Assembly: GCF_048128805.1 (NCBI RefSeq)
Contig: NC_136010.1
Location: forward strand, 17,681,480-17,745,479
Source of the DNA: Centroberyx gerrardi
Lineage: Eukaryota > Chordata > Actinopteri > Beryciformes > Berycidae
DNA: 64,000 nt
Reading direction: 5' to 3'
How positions within the stretch are numbered: position 1 is the first letter of the stretch; each line of letters begins with the position of its first letter. Made by a program: the position numbers and the translations under genes. The notes beneath the pieces were generated by a model. That model did not search any database. It was not told where the DNA came from and saw only the letters and a program-made list of their open reading frames with translations. This document shows, in pieces, positions 12,640 through 25,517 of this stretch.

Positions 12640-13245
12640 CTCTCAAGTCAGAGAGCAGAGGTAGTCGCATTGCAAAAGTGTTTTACAGACATGTTTTCAT
12701 CTCGACCAGGACAAACGAGCTTCATACATCACCAGATAGAGACTCCTCCTGGGTTAGCGGGTTGGACCCCCCATCGCTCACCTGAATATAAACAAAAATT
12801 TCTCAGACAGAATTGAAAGCCATCCTGTAAATGGGATGAAGAGTCTCACAGCAACTGTTGTAGCCTGATCATGTTTGTCCTCAAGTCCGATGGCACTATA
12901 TGGTTGCACATGACCTATCACTATCAGTGTCCAAATGCAAGGCCTTTCCAATACCCAGGGTCGATGAACTTCTTGATCAGGACAACTGGCAGATTCCCAT
13001 GTCGCCAGAATCCAAGGAGAAAATCTTGCTCTCCACTCTGTAAAGGTTGTACTCATTTCTTATCCTCCACATTTCAAGGATTCATGGACTTGGTGCTGCC
13101 AAAGAAGTGTGTAATTGGACAATAGGAGGTACAGGTACAGGTAGGGTGCCAGTTCACCCTCTGTTCTGATCACATCCCACTGCAGTGGCTCTGCCACATG
13201 AAAGATGTCAGCACGCAGGTCATTTGTTGATATCTAGCTTTACAA
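12640..13245 (+). pseudogene. Reverse transcriptase/RNase H remnant
   Basis: After the integrase C-terminus come a linker resembling the pre-RT region (SSQRAEVVALQKCFTDMFSS, about 12,645-12,700), RT pieces (VLKSDGTI at about 12,873; PRVDELLDQ near 12,955; SPESKEKILLSTL near 13,005; FQGFMDLVLPKK near 13,075) and an RNase H-like piece (SDHIPLQWLCHMKD, about 13,160-13,205). The segment between the VDELLD and SPESKEK motifs is shortened, and the YxDD active site is not recognisable. It is non-functional. Confidence 0.7.
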
Positions 13246-13510
13246 TTTCCAACTGATCTATAGAGTGGGGGGGGGAGTCGCTGACCTTTACCGTTGGGGG
13301 TATGTGGCAAGTGGGGCTGCAACTGTATTGGTCAGGAGGCAGATAGAGCCAAGAGTAGTCTGGCTGGTCAATGAGGTGCACCTGCGCCAAATTACATCTC
13401 TCCTTTTATATCTGTGTTTTTCAGTATATGCTGGCAGAAGAGGCAGGGACTGAAGTACACGGGCGGAGAGCCACACATGAATTTCCTGAATCCTGAAAAG
13501 GCACCGGTGT

Positions 13511-16500
13511 GTTTTTGAGTTTATCCTATTGGATTTTCTTATTTGGTCTTATTTGGTGCCAAAACAAAGTACAGACTGAGCCAGATTACTCTCTCCAGTG
13601 TCTCTGGTAAAGACCTAACATTGCTACACATGCTAATAGTGTGATCCTATGGCTTCTTGCAATCCTCTGACTCCCATAGCTTGTTACACAAGCTTTTGTG
13701 CTCACTGTAATTAGACCAGTTTGCAGCTTTTTTTAAATATCTGTGCATATTTAACATAACCCTGGTGTAATGCTCACAACAGCTCACGCTAATGTTTAGG
13801 CGAAGCTTTTAATGAACATTTATGCTCCTCCTCCACCCCTGTGCTGTCCCCTGCCTGACCACTGCTGCTGCAGTTGGACTATACTGCCGGGACACATACA
13901 GTACACACTGAATCCTAAATCCTGATACTTTTGGGTGCTCTAATCCCGCCACACTATGGAGAGCAAAACGCCATATTAATTTCATTTTGTGTCTCGTGCC
14001 GGGGCCAATTTGAGTAGCTCGGAACTTAATATGACACCCCGGGCTGGACTAGGATGAAGCTGAAGCTGTGGGGGGTTTATGGCAGTGTGATTGCAAACTC
14101 CCAATGCAATGAGATGCCTATCCTTTATATATGAATGTTTATAGGCCTAAGTTTTTTCAGGACAAGTTCAATCTAACTAAAAGAGGACTAATAGACAGTT
14201 GTCCTAGTTGGAATCATATTAGTTGCCGTCATTGAAAACCCATCCCTCTTTACCCCATTAAGGAGACAATGTAGACAATACATGAGCTGAGTGGACATAA
14301 AGAATATGAATCATTATTCCTTTTATTGTGTGTGTGCATGTGTGTTCATGTGATTAGAGAATTTAAGGTCATTGTCCTCCTTCATATTGGAGGAAGTCCA
14401 GACCCAAGCTGGGGGTCAGCAAGCAGTGGAGGAGATAAACCACGCACAGCTCACAATCAAATGGATAGATTTAATCCAGCCTGCAAAGAATTAACCCCAA
14501 TAGTTTGAAAAATGGGTTAGAGGTGCAAAGGGCTATTAAGATGCTGTTGTGCAGAGCATGACGCCAGACAGCAGATTAGTTTGAAACTCAAACAAAGCAG
14601 TTGTACTCTTGCTGCTTCCTGTGGCATGGCATTGTCTGTTCTGCTTTTTCTGTTTTCAGAGTAGAACGAAGTGTTTCTTCTCTAGCCCAAGCCCCAGGGA
14701 CTCTTAAAGCTTTGACAGCGTTTTAAACGAGCACTGGCAGAGGATTCGCCCCGCCAGCTACTAACCAATAGCATGCAATAACTCCCTGGGGCCCAGGGGC
14801 CTAGCTGAATGTATGGGTAGCGTGTTTCAACAGTGTAGACACTTAGCTGTGTGCGCTTAACATGCATGACACTGCAGCACATGACAGCAGAGGTTAACGC
14901 GTGTAGCTTATTGAGCGCTTTGTGTCTTGTTTCGCCTGAGACCATTATGGTGTCAAAGTCACTTTGTCAGAGAGGGAAGTTCACAGCTCTCAGCGCCTCA
15001 CCAAAGCCTCTGCTACAGTACTATACTGTGACAGTTTAACATGCAGACATGCAGACATTCAAAACCCCATTTGTTTATTGTTGAACCAAGTATTTGTTTC
15101 TATAGCATGCTTTTTGCTGCTATGCAGATACATTGATTTCTTAATTTCTTTCTGTAATGACCACAGCAAGTGATGGCAGTGATTTACACTTCTCTGCATT
15201 CATATTTCATTAGTTTGGTTATCCAATAAGCCAATACTCTGATTAGAATCTTTTTTTTTTTCTTTTAAATGAGTCCCATAAATGTTAACCCTTCTATCCA
15301 GCACCATAGCATGCATATAATCTTGTACAATCACTAAATTGGATCTTTGTTGTCAGGCAACGCTAAGGAGCTGGCACAAGACGTTACTGAATGAAAACAA
15401 GCAGAAGAATGAAAGGAACCAGCAGCAGTACAGTGAGGACGGTAAATGGCCCTGGGGAAATGCGCAACCTCTTTCTCTAATTACACTTCAGTGCGTGCAG
15501 TCGTGAATGAGGGAGAGCGGTGCGTTGGGATCGCTTTAATGGGCAAAGCACTGATGAGAATCCCATGAACGTCAAATGCTGCTAGCGCTGAATATTTCAG
15601 CAGGCTTAACATTTTGAGAGCAACATCTCCCATGTTCAACAATGTGAAAGAAAGAGGCTTTTGGATTTTGGAAGATGTGCTTGCATGCCATCAACATAGT
15701 TCCCAGAGTTCCCTGACAAGCCAGTCATCCAATCAGATGAGCAGGTATTTCAGATAGCTTCTACCTACAGCACATAGACTAGGGAGAAGTATGAAAGTTG
15801 TCCTTGCCTGTGTTACAGAGTCAGCTACTCTAGCTTTTACTGCAATGTAAATTCGCTTTTCTGCTTGACTATCTTTCTCTACCTCCCTATTTATGGCACA
15901 GTTAAAACATGCCCTAAAGTCCCACAGCAATAACAGTCATGGTCTTCTGGCCAATGGTCAGATGGCACATCTGACTTAAACATTAATAATATTCTACAAA
16001 AGACAAAAATAGTAATTACTATGGCACTATTATTTTTATTACTAATTATCTTTATTCTAATAGGCAAATTGTTTTCTTTATACCATATGCAGATCTAGTG
16101 TAAAAGGGGGAAAACAAATATTACTGTAATTAAATGGGTAGTTGCCAACAGCTGTGAAGTTTTGGGACTACCTTACCTCTTTGTGTTTTCCTGCCAGTAG
16201 CAGCTTCTCTCTTCTAACCATTTTAGCAACCTCTTTATGAAAATATAGATGCCTCTGCCTGTGAAACAAAGCATCCTTTAATGTGATTGACCAAGATTTG
16301 GCAGTTCAATCTCTTCTGCACAGAACAACGCTTCCGTGCTCCAGGTTACAGTCCCATGAGCTTACAAATGATGTTTGAGTGAATGGTTTGTTGGATATAT
16401 GCAATTACCTTGTCGGAATCACTCCATAATACCTTAGTAACTTTGGCTTCCAGTTGTTGGACAAAGTTAATGGTATTGATAATCTGGGTGAAACAAAAAG

Positions 16501-17158
16501 CATTTTGGCATCAACGATAGAAAGATAGAAAACAGAAAGAATTCTTGTTGTGTAACTCGTGTTTTTATGTGTCATGTTCATCCCTCCTGGTTAGGGACTT
16601 GGCCTTTCCAGAAACACAGAAACAAAACAGAGGGAGGAGGATGTTTCTAAAGTCTGAGTGTACTCAGTGTACAATTACTATGGCTTTTGCCTATTGTGTG
16701 TATCTGTGTGTGTCTGTGCGTGTGTGTGTGTGTGTGTGTGTGCGTGTGTGTGTGCGTGTGTGTGTGCGTGTGTGTGGAGGAGGGGCGGGGTGTCAAACGT
16801 GATATCGCAGACACTACTGGTCTGATTTTGATGCATGATGCATTTTGGCACTGTGTTTTGACGTTTAAAAAATTACATGGTTTGGCTTGTTAGCGACGCT
16901 GTAATTAAAGGTCAAAATTTCAAACTTTGAGGAAACTTGGAGAGATGATGCATCTTGTTACTGATTGGCCCAAGGGGTGCTTGCATCATTCGCGGGGGAT
17001 GGCATGTTTACTTGTTAAGATTGTTTTTTGTGTTTAAGTCTTGAATTTCTCTCCTGACATTAACTACTGGTCATTTATAAGATACAGTTAAAACTCTTGG
17101 GGAAGCGGTTCATGTTTTTGTTCTGATTATCCTTGTCGTCCCCAGGAGTGAGCTGTGT

Positions 17159-17162
<4 letters not shown>
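13511..17162. other. Non-coding sequence with TG microsatellite
   Basis: No exon was recognised. A TG-rich microsatellite with TGCG interruptions lies at about 16,697-16,776. Two unique, balanced-composition stretches (13,920-14,130 and 15,360-15,610) look unlike the surrounding AT-rich DNA and are candidates for conserved regulatory DNA, but this is only an impression. Confidence 0.45.

Positions 17163-17194
<32 letters not shown>
17163..17194 (+). repeat. (GCT)10 trinucleotide repeat
   Basis: About ten uninterrupted GCT units (CTG/CAG type) lie in non-coding DNA, followed by a CCCCGGG site. No reading frame with splice sites uses the tract, so it is not a coding polyglutamine or polyleucine stretch on present evidence. 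Confidence 0.9.
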
Positions 17195-17195
<1 letters not shown>

Positions 17196-17559
17196 CCGGG
17201 CCATACAGAACAACAACACATGATTTATCAACGGGAGGCACCTATGACATAACTTTATGACTGAAACAGGCTACTAGTAGATACTCACCAGACAATGGGG
17301 ATAATGGATGGTGTTGGCTCTTCTTAAGTATTAAAATGGGGTAAAATTTAACTGGTGATCAACCTTTTTATTAGCTGCATCTGATATGAGTCTTCTCTCG
17401 GTGAAACAGTTTCTACAGACTTTTAATTATGAGTAAGCTAAGTTTACAAGTTCAGGTTTATTGATAAAATACAGTAATAATAAAAAAAAACTGCAGAGAT
17501 TATTGATGCAATCAGTCATTTGTGCAGGTGAGATAAAAAAAACCCATCAAAATCTAGTG

Positions 17560-18010
17560 AACGTGCTGATTCATAAACCAGCAGCCTGTGTCTGAGACTA
17601 GATGACAGAGAGAAGGAACGCGAAAAAAGGTGATTATTGAGGGAGACTGCGAAAACCAATACCCAGCAGCTGTATATTCACCCCGAGAACAAGGAGCGAG
17701 ACCCAGATCGATACGTCTCTCTCTTCCTTCACTGTCTCTCCTCCCTCCTCTGTCCTCTCCCCTCGCTCTGCTCATCACTGGAGGCTGAAGGGGAAGAGCA
17801 CAGCTACAGGAGACATTTATTACAGCCCCGCTCGGTGGTGGCTGTGTGGGACACGGCCGAGCGGCTCCTGGCTCTCCTTGTTAGCCGGCCTCTTGTGGAG
17901 CAAACAGTTACTGTATGCCAGCGGTGTGGCGTTGTGTGACATCACCTCCCAGTCTAGTTAAGGCCAACTCTCGCCCGGAGCCAAAGACACGGGTTTCGAC
18001 AAACTAGGAG
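17560..18010. promoter_or_regulatory. CpG-richer patch, possible distal promoter or first exon
   Basis: CpG dinucleotides are clearly denser here (roughly twenty in 450 bases) than in the neighbouring AT-rich DNA, and the patch contains pyrimidine-rich and GC-rich stretches. It lies 7.5 kb upstream of the first coding exon of dlgap4, which needs at least one upstream non-coding exon because it starts at a splice acceptor. A 5'UTR exon or promoter would fit, but no definite TATA box or donor was identified. Confidence 0.25.
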
Positions 18011-18170
18011 TAATTTTACTGGCCCTGCGAGGGTGATTTGTTTTTTCAAAGTAGGATTACATGTAGAGGTTTCACCCAAAATACAGACCATTTCACCATG
18101 CATGAGTAGTTTAAGTCACTTTGCACTCTGCTTGTCATGCTTGCTTTTTGGAGAATTTACACCAGAGATG

Positions 18171-18206
18171 GTCCCCGTCCCCGTCCCCGTCCCCGTCCCC
18201 GTCCCC
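18171..18206 (+). repeat. (GTCCCC)6 hexanucleotide repeat
   Basis: Six perfect GTCCCC units. The minus strand reads GGGGAC repeated, which gives regularly spaced G4 runs able to form a G-quadruplex. Confidence 0.9.
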
Positions 18207-20301
18207 GTGCTTTTTCTAATCCCCACTGTAAAAATTAAGTCGTAATTTATTTCTCATTTTATCAACATTTTATTTCACAGCATTCCCGCTTGAGAAAACA
18301 GTTGTAAATTTAGCCGCTTAGGGACTTGCTGTGAGTTAGATCTATTTCTCTGAATTATCTCAGACCTGCACTCCATTTATATCTCCCTGAGATGTAAGGG
18401 TCCCATGAATGATAGTTTCCACATTGTAGAAGAATGCTGAAGGCCAATTAATTTTCCTCTAACCCTGAGGAGTTAAATTTGCACTGACATTTAGCACACT
18501 ATTAGCTTCCTGCACTATCTACATATTTTAGCACTAGCGGGTGGCAAAAGAAACCCACCACCTTATGTGCTCCTAGAGATTTGAAGCATCATTAAGGAGA
18601 CCAGCAAAAAAAAAAAATGCTAATTTCTGACTATTTGCCCCCCTCTCCTTTATTTTAGTTTCACTTAATGAACTCAGTGTGAAGCATACTCAGGCGCTTG
18701 TAGGGAGGCACTGGTGCAAAACAGAGATTCCACACTGACTCTGGGATAACTAACTGTACGGATGCTGCAGAACTTGAGCCTCAGTTTTTCTTCTCTTTAA
18801 ATTCTGTATTCGGTAGGTGTTTATATTCTGCATGTGCTTGCAGTCTTTTATAAAGACAGTATACCTTCCCAATGCTTTCCCTCACATTTTCATATTGATA
18901 TATTTAAGTACTGACATTTAATTAACATTTTCAACGCTATTTATAAGGCCATTTCATTACTGTTAATCACATGATGATCTTGAAAAATGAAATAAACACT
19001 TGAATTCTATCTACTAATTGATTCATGGTCTTTAGCTCATGGTATTTCAAAATCTTATTGCCTACCAGGATATCATTTTAGCATTTCTAATGCAGGCAAA
19101 TGAAAAACTGATTATAAATTACAGTATATTGTAGTGTTAATCGAAAATACCTTGCCTAACCTTAAACCTTTGCCCTGCCACACACAACATGCCTTCCTAG
19201 AATGTACTTTATGTATTCATTCATTCATTCGTTCATCATATTCATCGCAACCAGGGCAGAATATCTGTGGAAAAAGAGCCTTGTCACCTGGAAAAGTTCA
19301 TGCAGGAAGGCTCCTCAGGTTCATGTTCAAATAACTTTAGTTTCAACTTTATTTTTCCCAGTGGGCATTTTTTTTCAGAGCAAGTATTGAAAACAGCATT
19401 ACATAACTAGAAGGCACTCGGTAGAGCACAAACCTCCACCAACACTGAACAATTCTCCAACTTACAAAGCTGCAGCCTCTGTAATGGTTTACAGTATGTT
19501 TCTTTATTATTTGTCATGTGGGTTTGATTTACCAACATAATAGCATGTGAATGTTTAGCAGCCAACGTGGACGTCCAGGATGTCAGACTTTCCCACCAGC
19601 ACATAATCGCAGCATAATAGTTGTGGCAAAACAAAAATGAAAATTGTCTAATGGCTGAAATCCCAGATCTGGATTGCCACCAAAATCTAATCAACTGATC
19701 CTCGGGCCAAGGGCTCATCTGTCCACCAAATGTCAGCCAGATCCATTTGTAACTTTTTGAGATACAAAGACAAACAAAGAAAGACAGACATAAAGACAAA
19801 CAGGAGTGAACACATGACCTCCTTCCAAAACATAAGACTGACAGGCACAACAAAACAAACAGACAGTCAGTCACAAATGCCAAGTGTCAATGCAGAGTTT
19901 CAGGCAAGCAGCATAAGACAAATCATCATTATCATCATCATCCACATCATTAATGTTGTTTTTCTTGGCTGTTTTTCTTGACAGTAGTGAGACTGAACTG
20001 TTGGCCAGAGTGTTGTACTTTTACCACAGAATGTAAAGGATGGGTACAGTCAGAGATGATGACATTTGCTTTGTTTACCACCTGCTTCTTGTATATGTCA
20101 CTCAGACTGCTGGGTTGACTCCCTGCCCCACCAATCTGAGTTACTGTAGCAGTCCACATGATAGTATCAGGACAGTCGTTTACCCTTTTAAATCTTTATA
20201 TGCTTCCCTTTACCTTCAGTACTCCAAATATAGGAATGTTAAGAACCCGTCCTTTCATCACAGCCAGTTATTGCAACTTATCTCCTTTCATCAAAAGATT
20301 A
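18207..20301. other. Non-coding sequence, nothing recognised
   Basis: AT-rich DNA without exons. The open frame of 158 codons on the minus strand at 19,407-19,883 has no recognisable similarity and no splice context. Confidence 0.5.
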
Positions 20302-21546
20302 CAGTTTTTTACGATCGCTAGCAAGCGTTTTTCAATACTTATAATACTTTTTCTAAACTCTTCACACACCAACTCACCTACAACACACAGTTGGCAAAAC
20401 AGTTAATTTTATGGTCAAAATCACATATTGTAAACTAAACACCAACACTAATTTTCTAAATGCAAGAATACTTTGTCAAAATACACTAACTCTACCAAAA
20501 CACTGCAAACATGTCTCAAAATCAAATAATTCTTTCAAAACTCTAGCACATGTTTTCTTCCAACAGGAACATTTAGTCAATCATAGCACAATGACATACA
20601 AAATACTAACAGTAGATGGTATTACATTACTTTACATATGTCAGTTCTACCCTTATACAATAGACAGTATATTGATAGTCAATTGTTTTTCGCACTGCAG
20701 TTTCTTTTGAAGTCACTCTACATTTTTCTTTTGTTGAGTGTAGTAAATGTACGCATTTTTATCTTCTTTTTTGCAAACATTCTATATCAAAAGTGAATGA
20801 CTCATCTTTACTTTATAGAATGTACAGTATATGAAAAAGGAATAAGTGACAGAATTGCTGCAGTAAAGGCTTTACAGTATTTGCAATAGGAAATTACTTC
20901 AAGAGATCAACAAAAATCTGCAATATAGCTGCTGGTTACAGTTGTGTAAAAATAAAATATACAAAAAGAGAAAGGCACAGAAGAAAAAAAAATAAAAATA
21001 CACAGTCCTTTTCTAATCTACCCGGTCTTCTGCATTTGGCCACATGTTCTCGTCCACATCACTCCTTATATTTTCTCTGGCTATGCATCATGGGAAGTAT
21101 CTTTTGGCGTGCCTTATCCACCCCTGGCAGTGTTCAGCTGTGATTGGTCTATTTGCATAACTTCAATCAGCTGTTTCTTACGTAATAGCAATAAAAAAAT
21201 ATAGGACATATATTTGTGTTTCAATATACAATGTGAACTGCTGTTCACTTCAATTTTAGCCTATAAGTTAGGTTTAGAACATGAGGTTATCTGTTCTGAC
21301 ATACAGTGTGAAAGCATTTGTAAATTTGGCAGTAAAAATCCATAGTTTTGGTCTTGGGTGAGCTTGTGTGTAAAAGAAATTCAAGAGTTTTTAAAATGTG
21401 TTCACTGAATGCATTTTGTGTCAAAGGAACAAGAAATGTGTTAATGGTATGGCCCGCAACAGACCGATGTTGTGCTAACTGTGTTAAGAGTTATGAAAAT
21501 GTGACTACAGAACTGATAAAAGGTTGCTAGCAATCGTAAAAAACTG
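20302..21546 (-). mobile_element. IS630-Tc1-mariner-type transposon relic
   Basis: A 1,245-bp element with 23-bp terminal inverted repeats (left 20302-20324, right 21524-21546, both beginning cagttttttacga, one mismatch). It is flanked by TA on each side, as expected for this superfamily. A minus-strand transposase C-terminus survives near the right end. The rest of the interior is AT-rich and shows no open transposase frame, so the element is dead. Confidence 0.7.
21013..21120 (-). pseudogene. C-terminal fragment of IS630-Tc1-mariner-type transposase
   Basis: Read on the minus strand from 21120, the frame gives WIRHAKRYFP, then a TGA stop at 21090-21088, then continues to SDVDENMWPN and a natural TAG stop at 21015-21013. 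This WIRHxxRxFP...DVDExxWP ending resembles the C-terminus I know from a group of fish DDE transposases. The internal stop and the lack of any upstream catalytic region mark it as a relic. Confidence 0.55.
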
Positions 21547-24500
21547 TAATAGACATTATAAATTTTATAAGGCCTCAGCTTTGTGATCTTGCCAAAAATT
21601 GTGGTGGGCAGACAATCAGAGGGCCCGCTCGGATTAAAATTTCAGTTTCACCACATTAAATAATCATTGTGACAGAGGTATGAGTCAACGCAGAACTTCA
21701 AACAGTTCTATATGAGGGAATATGAATCTTGCACTGTCCTTCTGATTTCATGTGCCTTTTTAGATGATATAATGGGTCACACAGTTACATTCAGTTATAT
21801 TTTCTCCAACTGTGTCCTGCCACATCAGCCATCCTTTCATTTTGCCCTTTCAATTTACTCTAACCTCTGAATCAGCCAAAGCCCAAACACTTCACAGTTA
21901 ACAAACCGCTTGTCTTTGTCTCCAGATGCCACATAGAATAATAGACGCATTATAATAATGTTGGCAGAAAGTGTAGTGAACCTCTCGGTAGTAGGAATGG
22001 GTTAACAGTACAGCAGTTGTGTTTGTGGAGATTAGTTTACTGTGGCCAGGAGGTGGGTACACTGTAACCTTACCATCCATTTTAAGTTAATCGTAATTAG
22101 ACTGTAGGTGGATATACTTTATCATCCGCAGTGGCCTGTTTGTATACCGGAGTGTAGCCTTGACTACACCACTCGTTTACAATGAGCTCCTCACAGCAGG
22201 ACCTTGACCACTGGCATGCTATAATGCCAGGGCCCTGTGTGCGTGGGCGCTCAACCACAACAAGTCACACTTGTCCAATCTCATTTTCCATAATGTTTTA
22301 TGGAGATTGTGGTTTCTCCTGTTTCACCTTCACACACCAATCGACCAAATGCTTGTGGGATTTTACCCTCCAAATGACCCAGGGCCAGCCTACGCAAACA
22401 ACTGTCATCTGAATCTTTCCACACTATCTGTTTGGACTGCTACTACTACTACTACTATAATACTGACTAATGAGGTCACTTATAGTTACACTTTTCATGA
22501 AGCATGTGCAGAATTGAGCTTTGCTCTGATTCTTCAGACACATACATACACCTTGCTAGTGAAAGAGACTTAGTATTCCTGTCACTCGGTCAATGTGCAA
22601 GATTCTCACTAACCCAATGGGAGATAATACCCAGAAGCTCTAGCTTCCCTACAGTGTGTGTGAAGAGGTGACAGGTATTTCCTAACTGGAGACCAAACCC
22701 CAGGAACATCCACCTCATAATTATGCTGAACACTGCTGGTCATAATCATACAGACAGACCGAACCCTTGGCAGAAACACATGGACTGTGAACAGTGTTTC
22801 TTTCTTATCTTAGCGCTATGGAGCTTGACGCTTGATGGTGCTTGGTTGGTTGGCGGTGGACGGGTGGGTGGGTGGGTGGGGGGTTAGTATGTTTTTGTGC
22901 ATGTCAGCGTGTGTTGGTGTGTCAGTGTGTAGGTGTGTGTCAGTTTGTCAGCGCCGGCGCCTACAGGATGCGAGCACGTGTACGCAGAGCCAGGGCAGAT
23001 GAATTACAGCAGGCTGTGCCGTTGTACAACGCTGGTGTATTTGTCAGCATGCCGCTGTGCCTGTCCAGGAACACTGACTCAGATAAGTGGCTGCTCTCAC
23101 ACAGTAGAGAGAGTATGGGAGGTCAGATAGACATAACAGGCGGCAAACCAACACAGGGGAATGAAATGTGTGCAGTTAACATTCCACAATTCAGCTCCCA
23201 GGCAGGATTTCATGCTTGCCGTGGGAGAGGGCTCTTACCATTGACTGATCAATGAGTCACTCCACAGTGATACAGACAGCATCTGTTGGAGTGAATTTAA
23301 TGCAGTATGGATTTCTGCTGTGTGAATTATGAGTTTTCATAACCTTGATGCAATACCACTGTCTGTTCATAGTGAGCTTTGAGAATGAGTAGGCTTGTGA
23401 TAAAGGGACATGAGACTCCAGCCCTAAAGCGTTTTCCTCGTTCCCTCATTCCCTCTGCATGGTGTGTGTGTGTCTCTATATGTGTGTGGTCTACATGCTG
23501 TGTGGCCGCCATGTTTGCCTTTGTGATGGAGGTATATCATATAGACAATGAACAAACGGAGAGATATGTCAAGATTAATTGTCATGGTTGCTGTGGAAAC
23601 AGCAAGCCACATATTGACAAAGAGGCCATAAGAGATTTAGCTTCTTTCCTGGGAGTCCTGGGAGAATACAACCACCATACATTAGAGCTGTAGACCCCCT
23701 GCCAACTCTCAGGTGAGCTGGGCAGGCGGGGCTATTTTACAGTATCCTATCCAGAACCAGGAGCTCCTTCTAACCCAAATCTATACTCCTCATGCCCCAT
23801 CACCAGCATCGTCTAGAAATAACAGATAAGGTAAGGTGAGTAAGGTCAGGAACATTGTACCAGACAGAATTCAGCATTTACCTCTGCTTGTATCTGATAT
23901 GGTACATTAAAGAGGAATGCCATTGAGATAACAATTTTGAAATATTTCTCTTTGCCCTAGAACCTCTCAGTTTTTAGTGAATATTGGGGAAGATTCATTG
24001 TTTCCCATAGCCGGTAAAAAAGAAAGTGGAGTTTGTCCCCCAGTAAGTGGATTGGAAAAGATGGCAAAGCACCCAGGATGATTTGTGGGACTCGGGGTTC
24101 ATTTCCTGCTTTGGAACAAATAGCACTTCTTTAATATAAAGCTCATTTACATGTATGAGTCACAAACTCAGTCTCCTATTCATTGTCACTGGAGTAGCTC
24201 CAGGCTGTTCATCACAATGATGTCACAGATTGGGTCTCTGGCTCTCTGGTTTCTAGCTATGGTGGAAATCAGTTCATGCAGTAAACTGATTGGACTGTCC
24301 TATTCAATAAGAATAATATGTGAATTGGTCTCTTTGTCTTTCACCCTCCGGGCTCCATTGTTCTAATGTTTTTAGTGGCAGAGGGATGGAGACACACAGT
24401 GAATCAAAAAGTATCCTGTACTCATATAAAAGTTATAGATTCATTGTTCTACTATAAGCTTTGTAAAATCAGGCCTTTTAAATCGTGAAACGTTCATTTA

Positions 24501-25517
24501 AATTTTTATTATGCGGTTTCTTTTTAAGACTGTGCATACACAGATGGTTCATTTGAACTTCTCTATTCCTCCAGATGAGCATTAGAAATACTCATTTGGA
24601 AATGTAATTTAGGACACTAATATGCTTTTTTCCAACCCCTTTTCATTCCCCCTCCTGTGCTCCCTGGCTACTGGTGCTCCACCTGGTGGCTTGTAGTGTC
24701 GAGCAACTTGTGTGGGAACTTATTGCAGAGGGCAGTGCCTCTGCCCTCCACATTATTGGCTCTGTCAATACTGTTTCTCTAACATGTGTCATGCAGTGAG
24801 AGAGCCTTCTATGTCTTTTTTAGCTAAATTACTGTACTAGAGATCCAAGCACACAAAGAGACTTCCTAATGGGCTGTAACTCTAATGTGTTCATTAGCTT
24901 AAGTGGACTTGTAGAGCTCCCTCTCTGGGGCATTATTTTGTATGCTGATGGCTGTTTTACTGTTGCACATGGTTAACTGAAATCTCTGTGAAGGGACAAA
25001 CACCAGCACACCTTTATAAAACATTCCTGAGAGGATTGGCTGCTAAACTAGGATAAAAAGTGTTAATCCAGGAAAAGAACTGAAATGTGACAGCAATAGG
25101 CCCTCAGTGTCAGGTCTTAAAGGTCACAGGAATAGCTGCCAACTCTTTTCTGCCTTATTTGTGAATTAAATTACAACAGATTTGGGCCTTTTTCAGTTGG
25201 TCATAATAGGACAAATCTCTGTATATGTAAATCTTCACTATTTTCATAACAGATTCTAACATCTCTTCAGATCTAAGATTCAGTTCTGTCAAGCTGTCCT
25301 ACTCAACTTTAGAAGATTGATGAGAAAATGCCACATCATAATTTTTGCAGCAAACCACTCATGGCAATGGTAACACTATGCTTGTTTTACATTCATTCAT
25401 TTCCCCACAACTGTCAGCATGCATGTACTAAATAGCAGCACCGCACAGAGATCTCCCCAAACTGAAAGTAAATTCCATGTTTGATAGATAATTTCTGTAT
25501 GTCCTTCTGCATTGCAG
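21547..25517. other. Non-coding sequence up to first coding exon of dlgap4
   Basis: No exon was recognised. There are short simple repeats: (CTA)n at about 22,438-22,456 and GGGT repeats at about 22,858-22,880. The last 20 bases before 25,518 form a good polypyrimidine tract and CAG acceptor, so this stretch ends as intron of dlgap4. Confidence 0.55.

Larger units (their letters stand above)
10480..13510 (+). mobile_element. Decayed Gmr1-like Ty3/gypsy LTR retrotransposon
   Basis: A roughly 3-kb relic on the plus strand, identified by pieces of Gag, integrase and reverse transcriptase/RNase H in several frames broken by stops and frameshifts. The order is Gag (about 10.59-10.87 kb), integrase (about 11.54-12.56 kb), then RT and RNase H (about 12.64-13.24 kb). 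Ordinary Ty3/gypsy elements carry RT-RNase H before integrase. The order seen here is that of the Gmr1-like group first described in cod and other deuterostomes. Intact LTRs were not found, so the borders are approximate. The element cannot be active. Confidence 0.75.

Noticed and set aside
22842..23255. 137-codon open frame
   Set aside because: Begins in GGGT/TG repeats and shows Cys-Val-rich repeat translation followed by sequence with no similarity.
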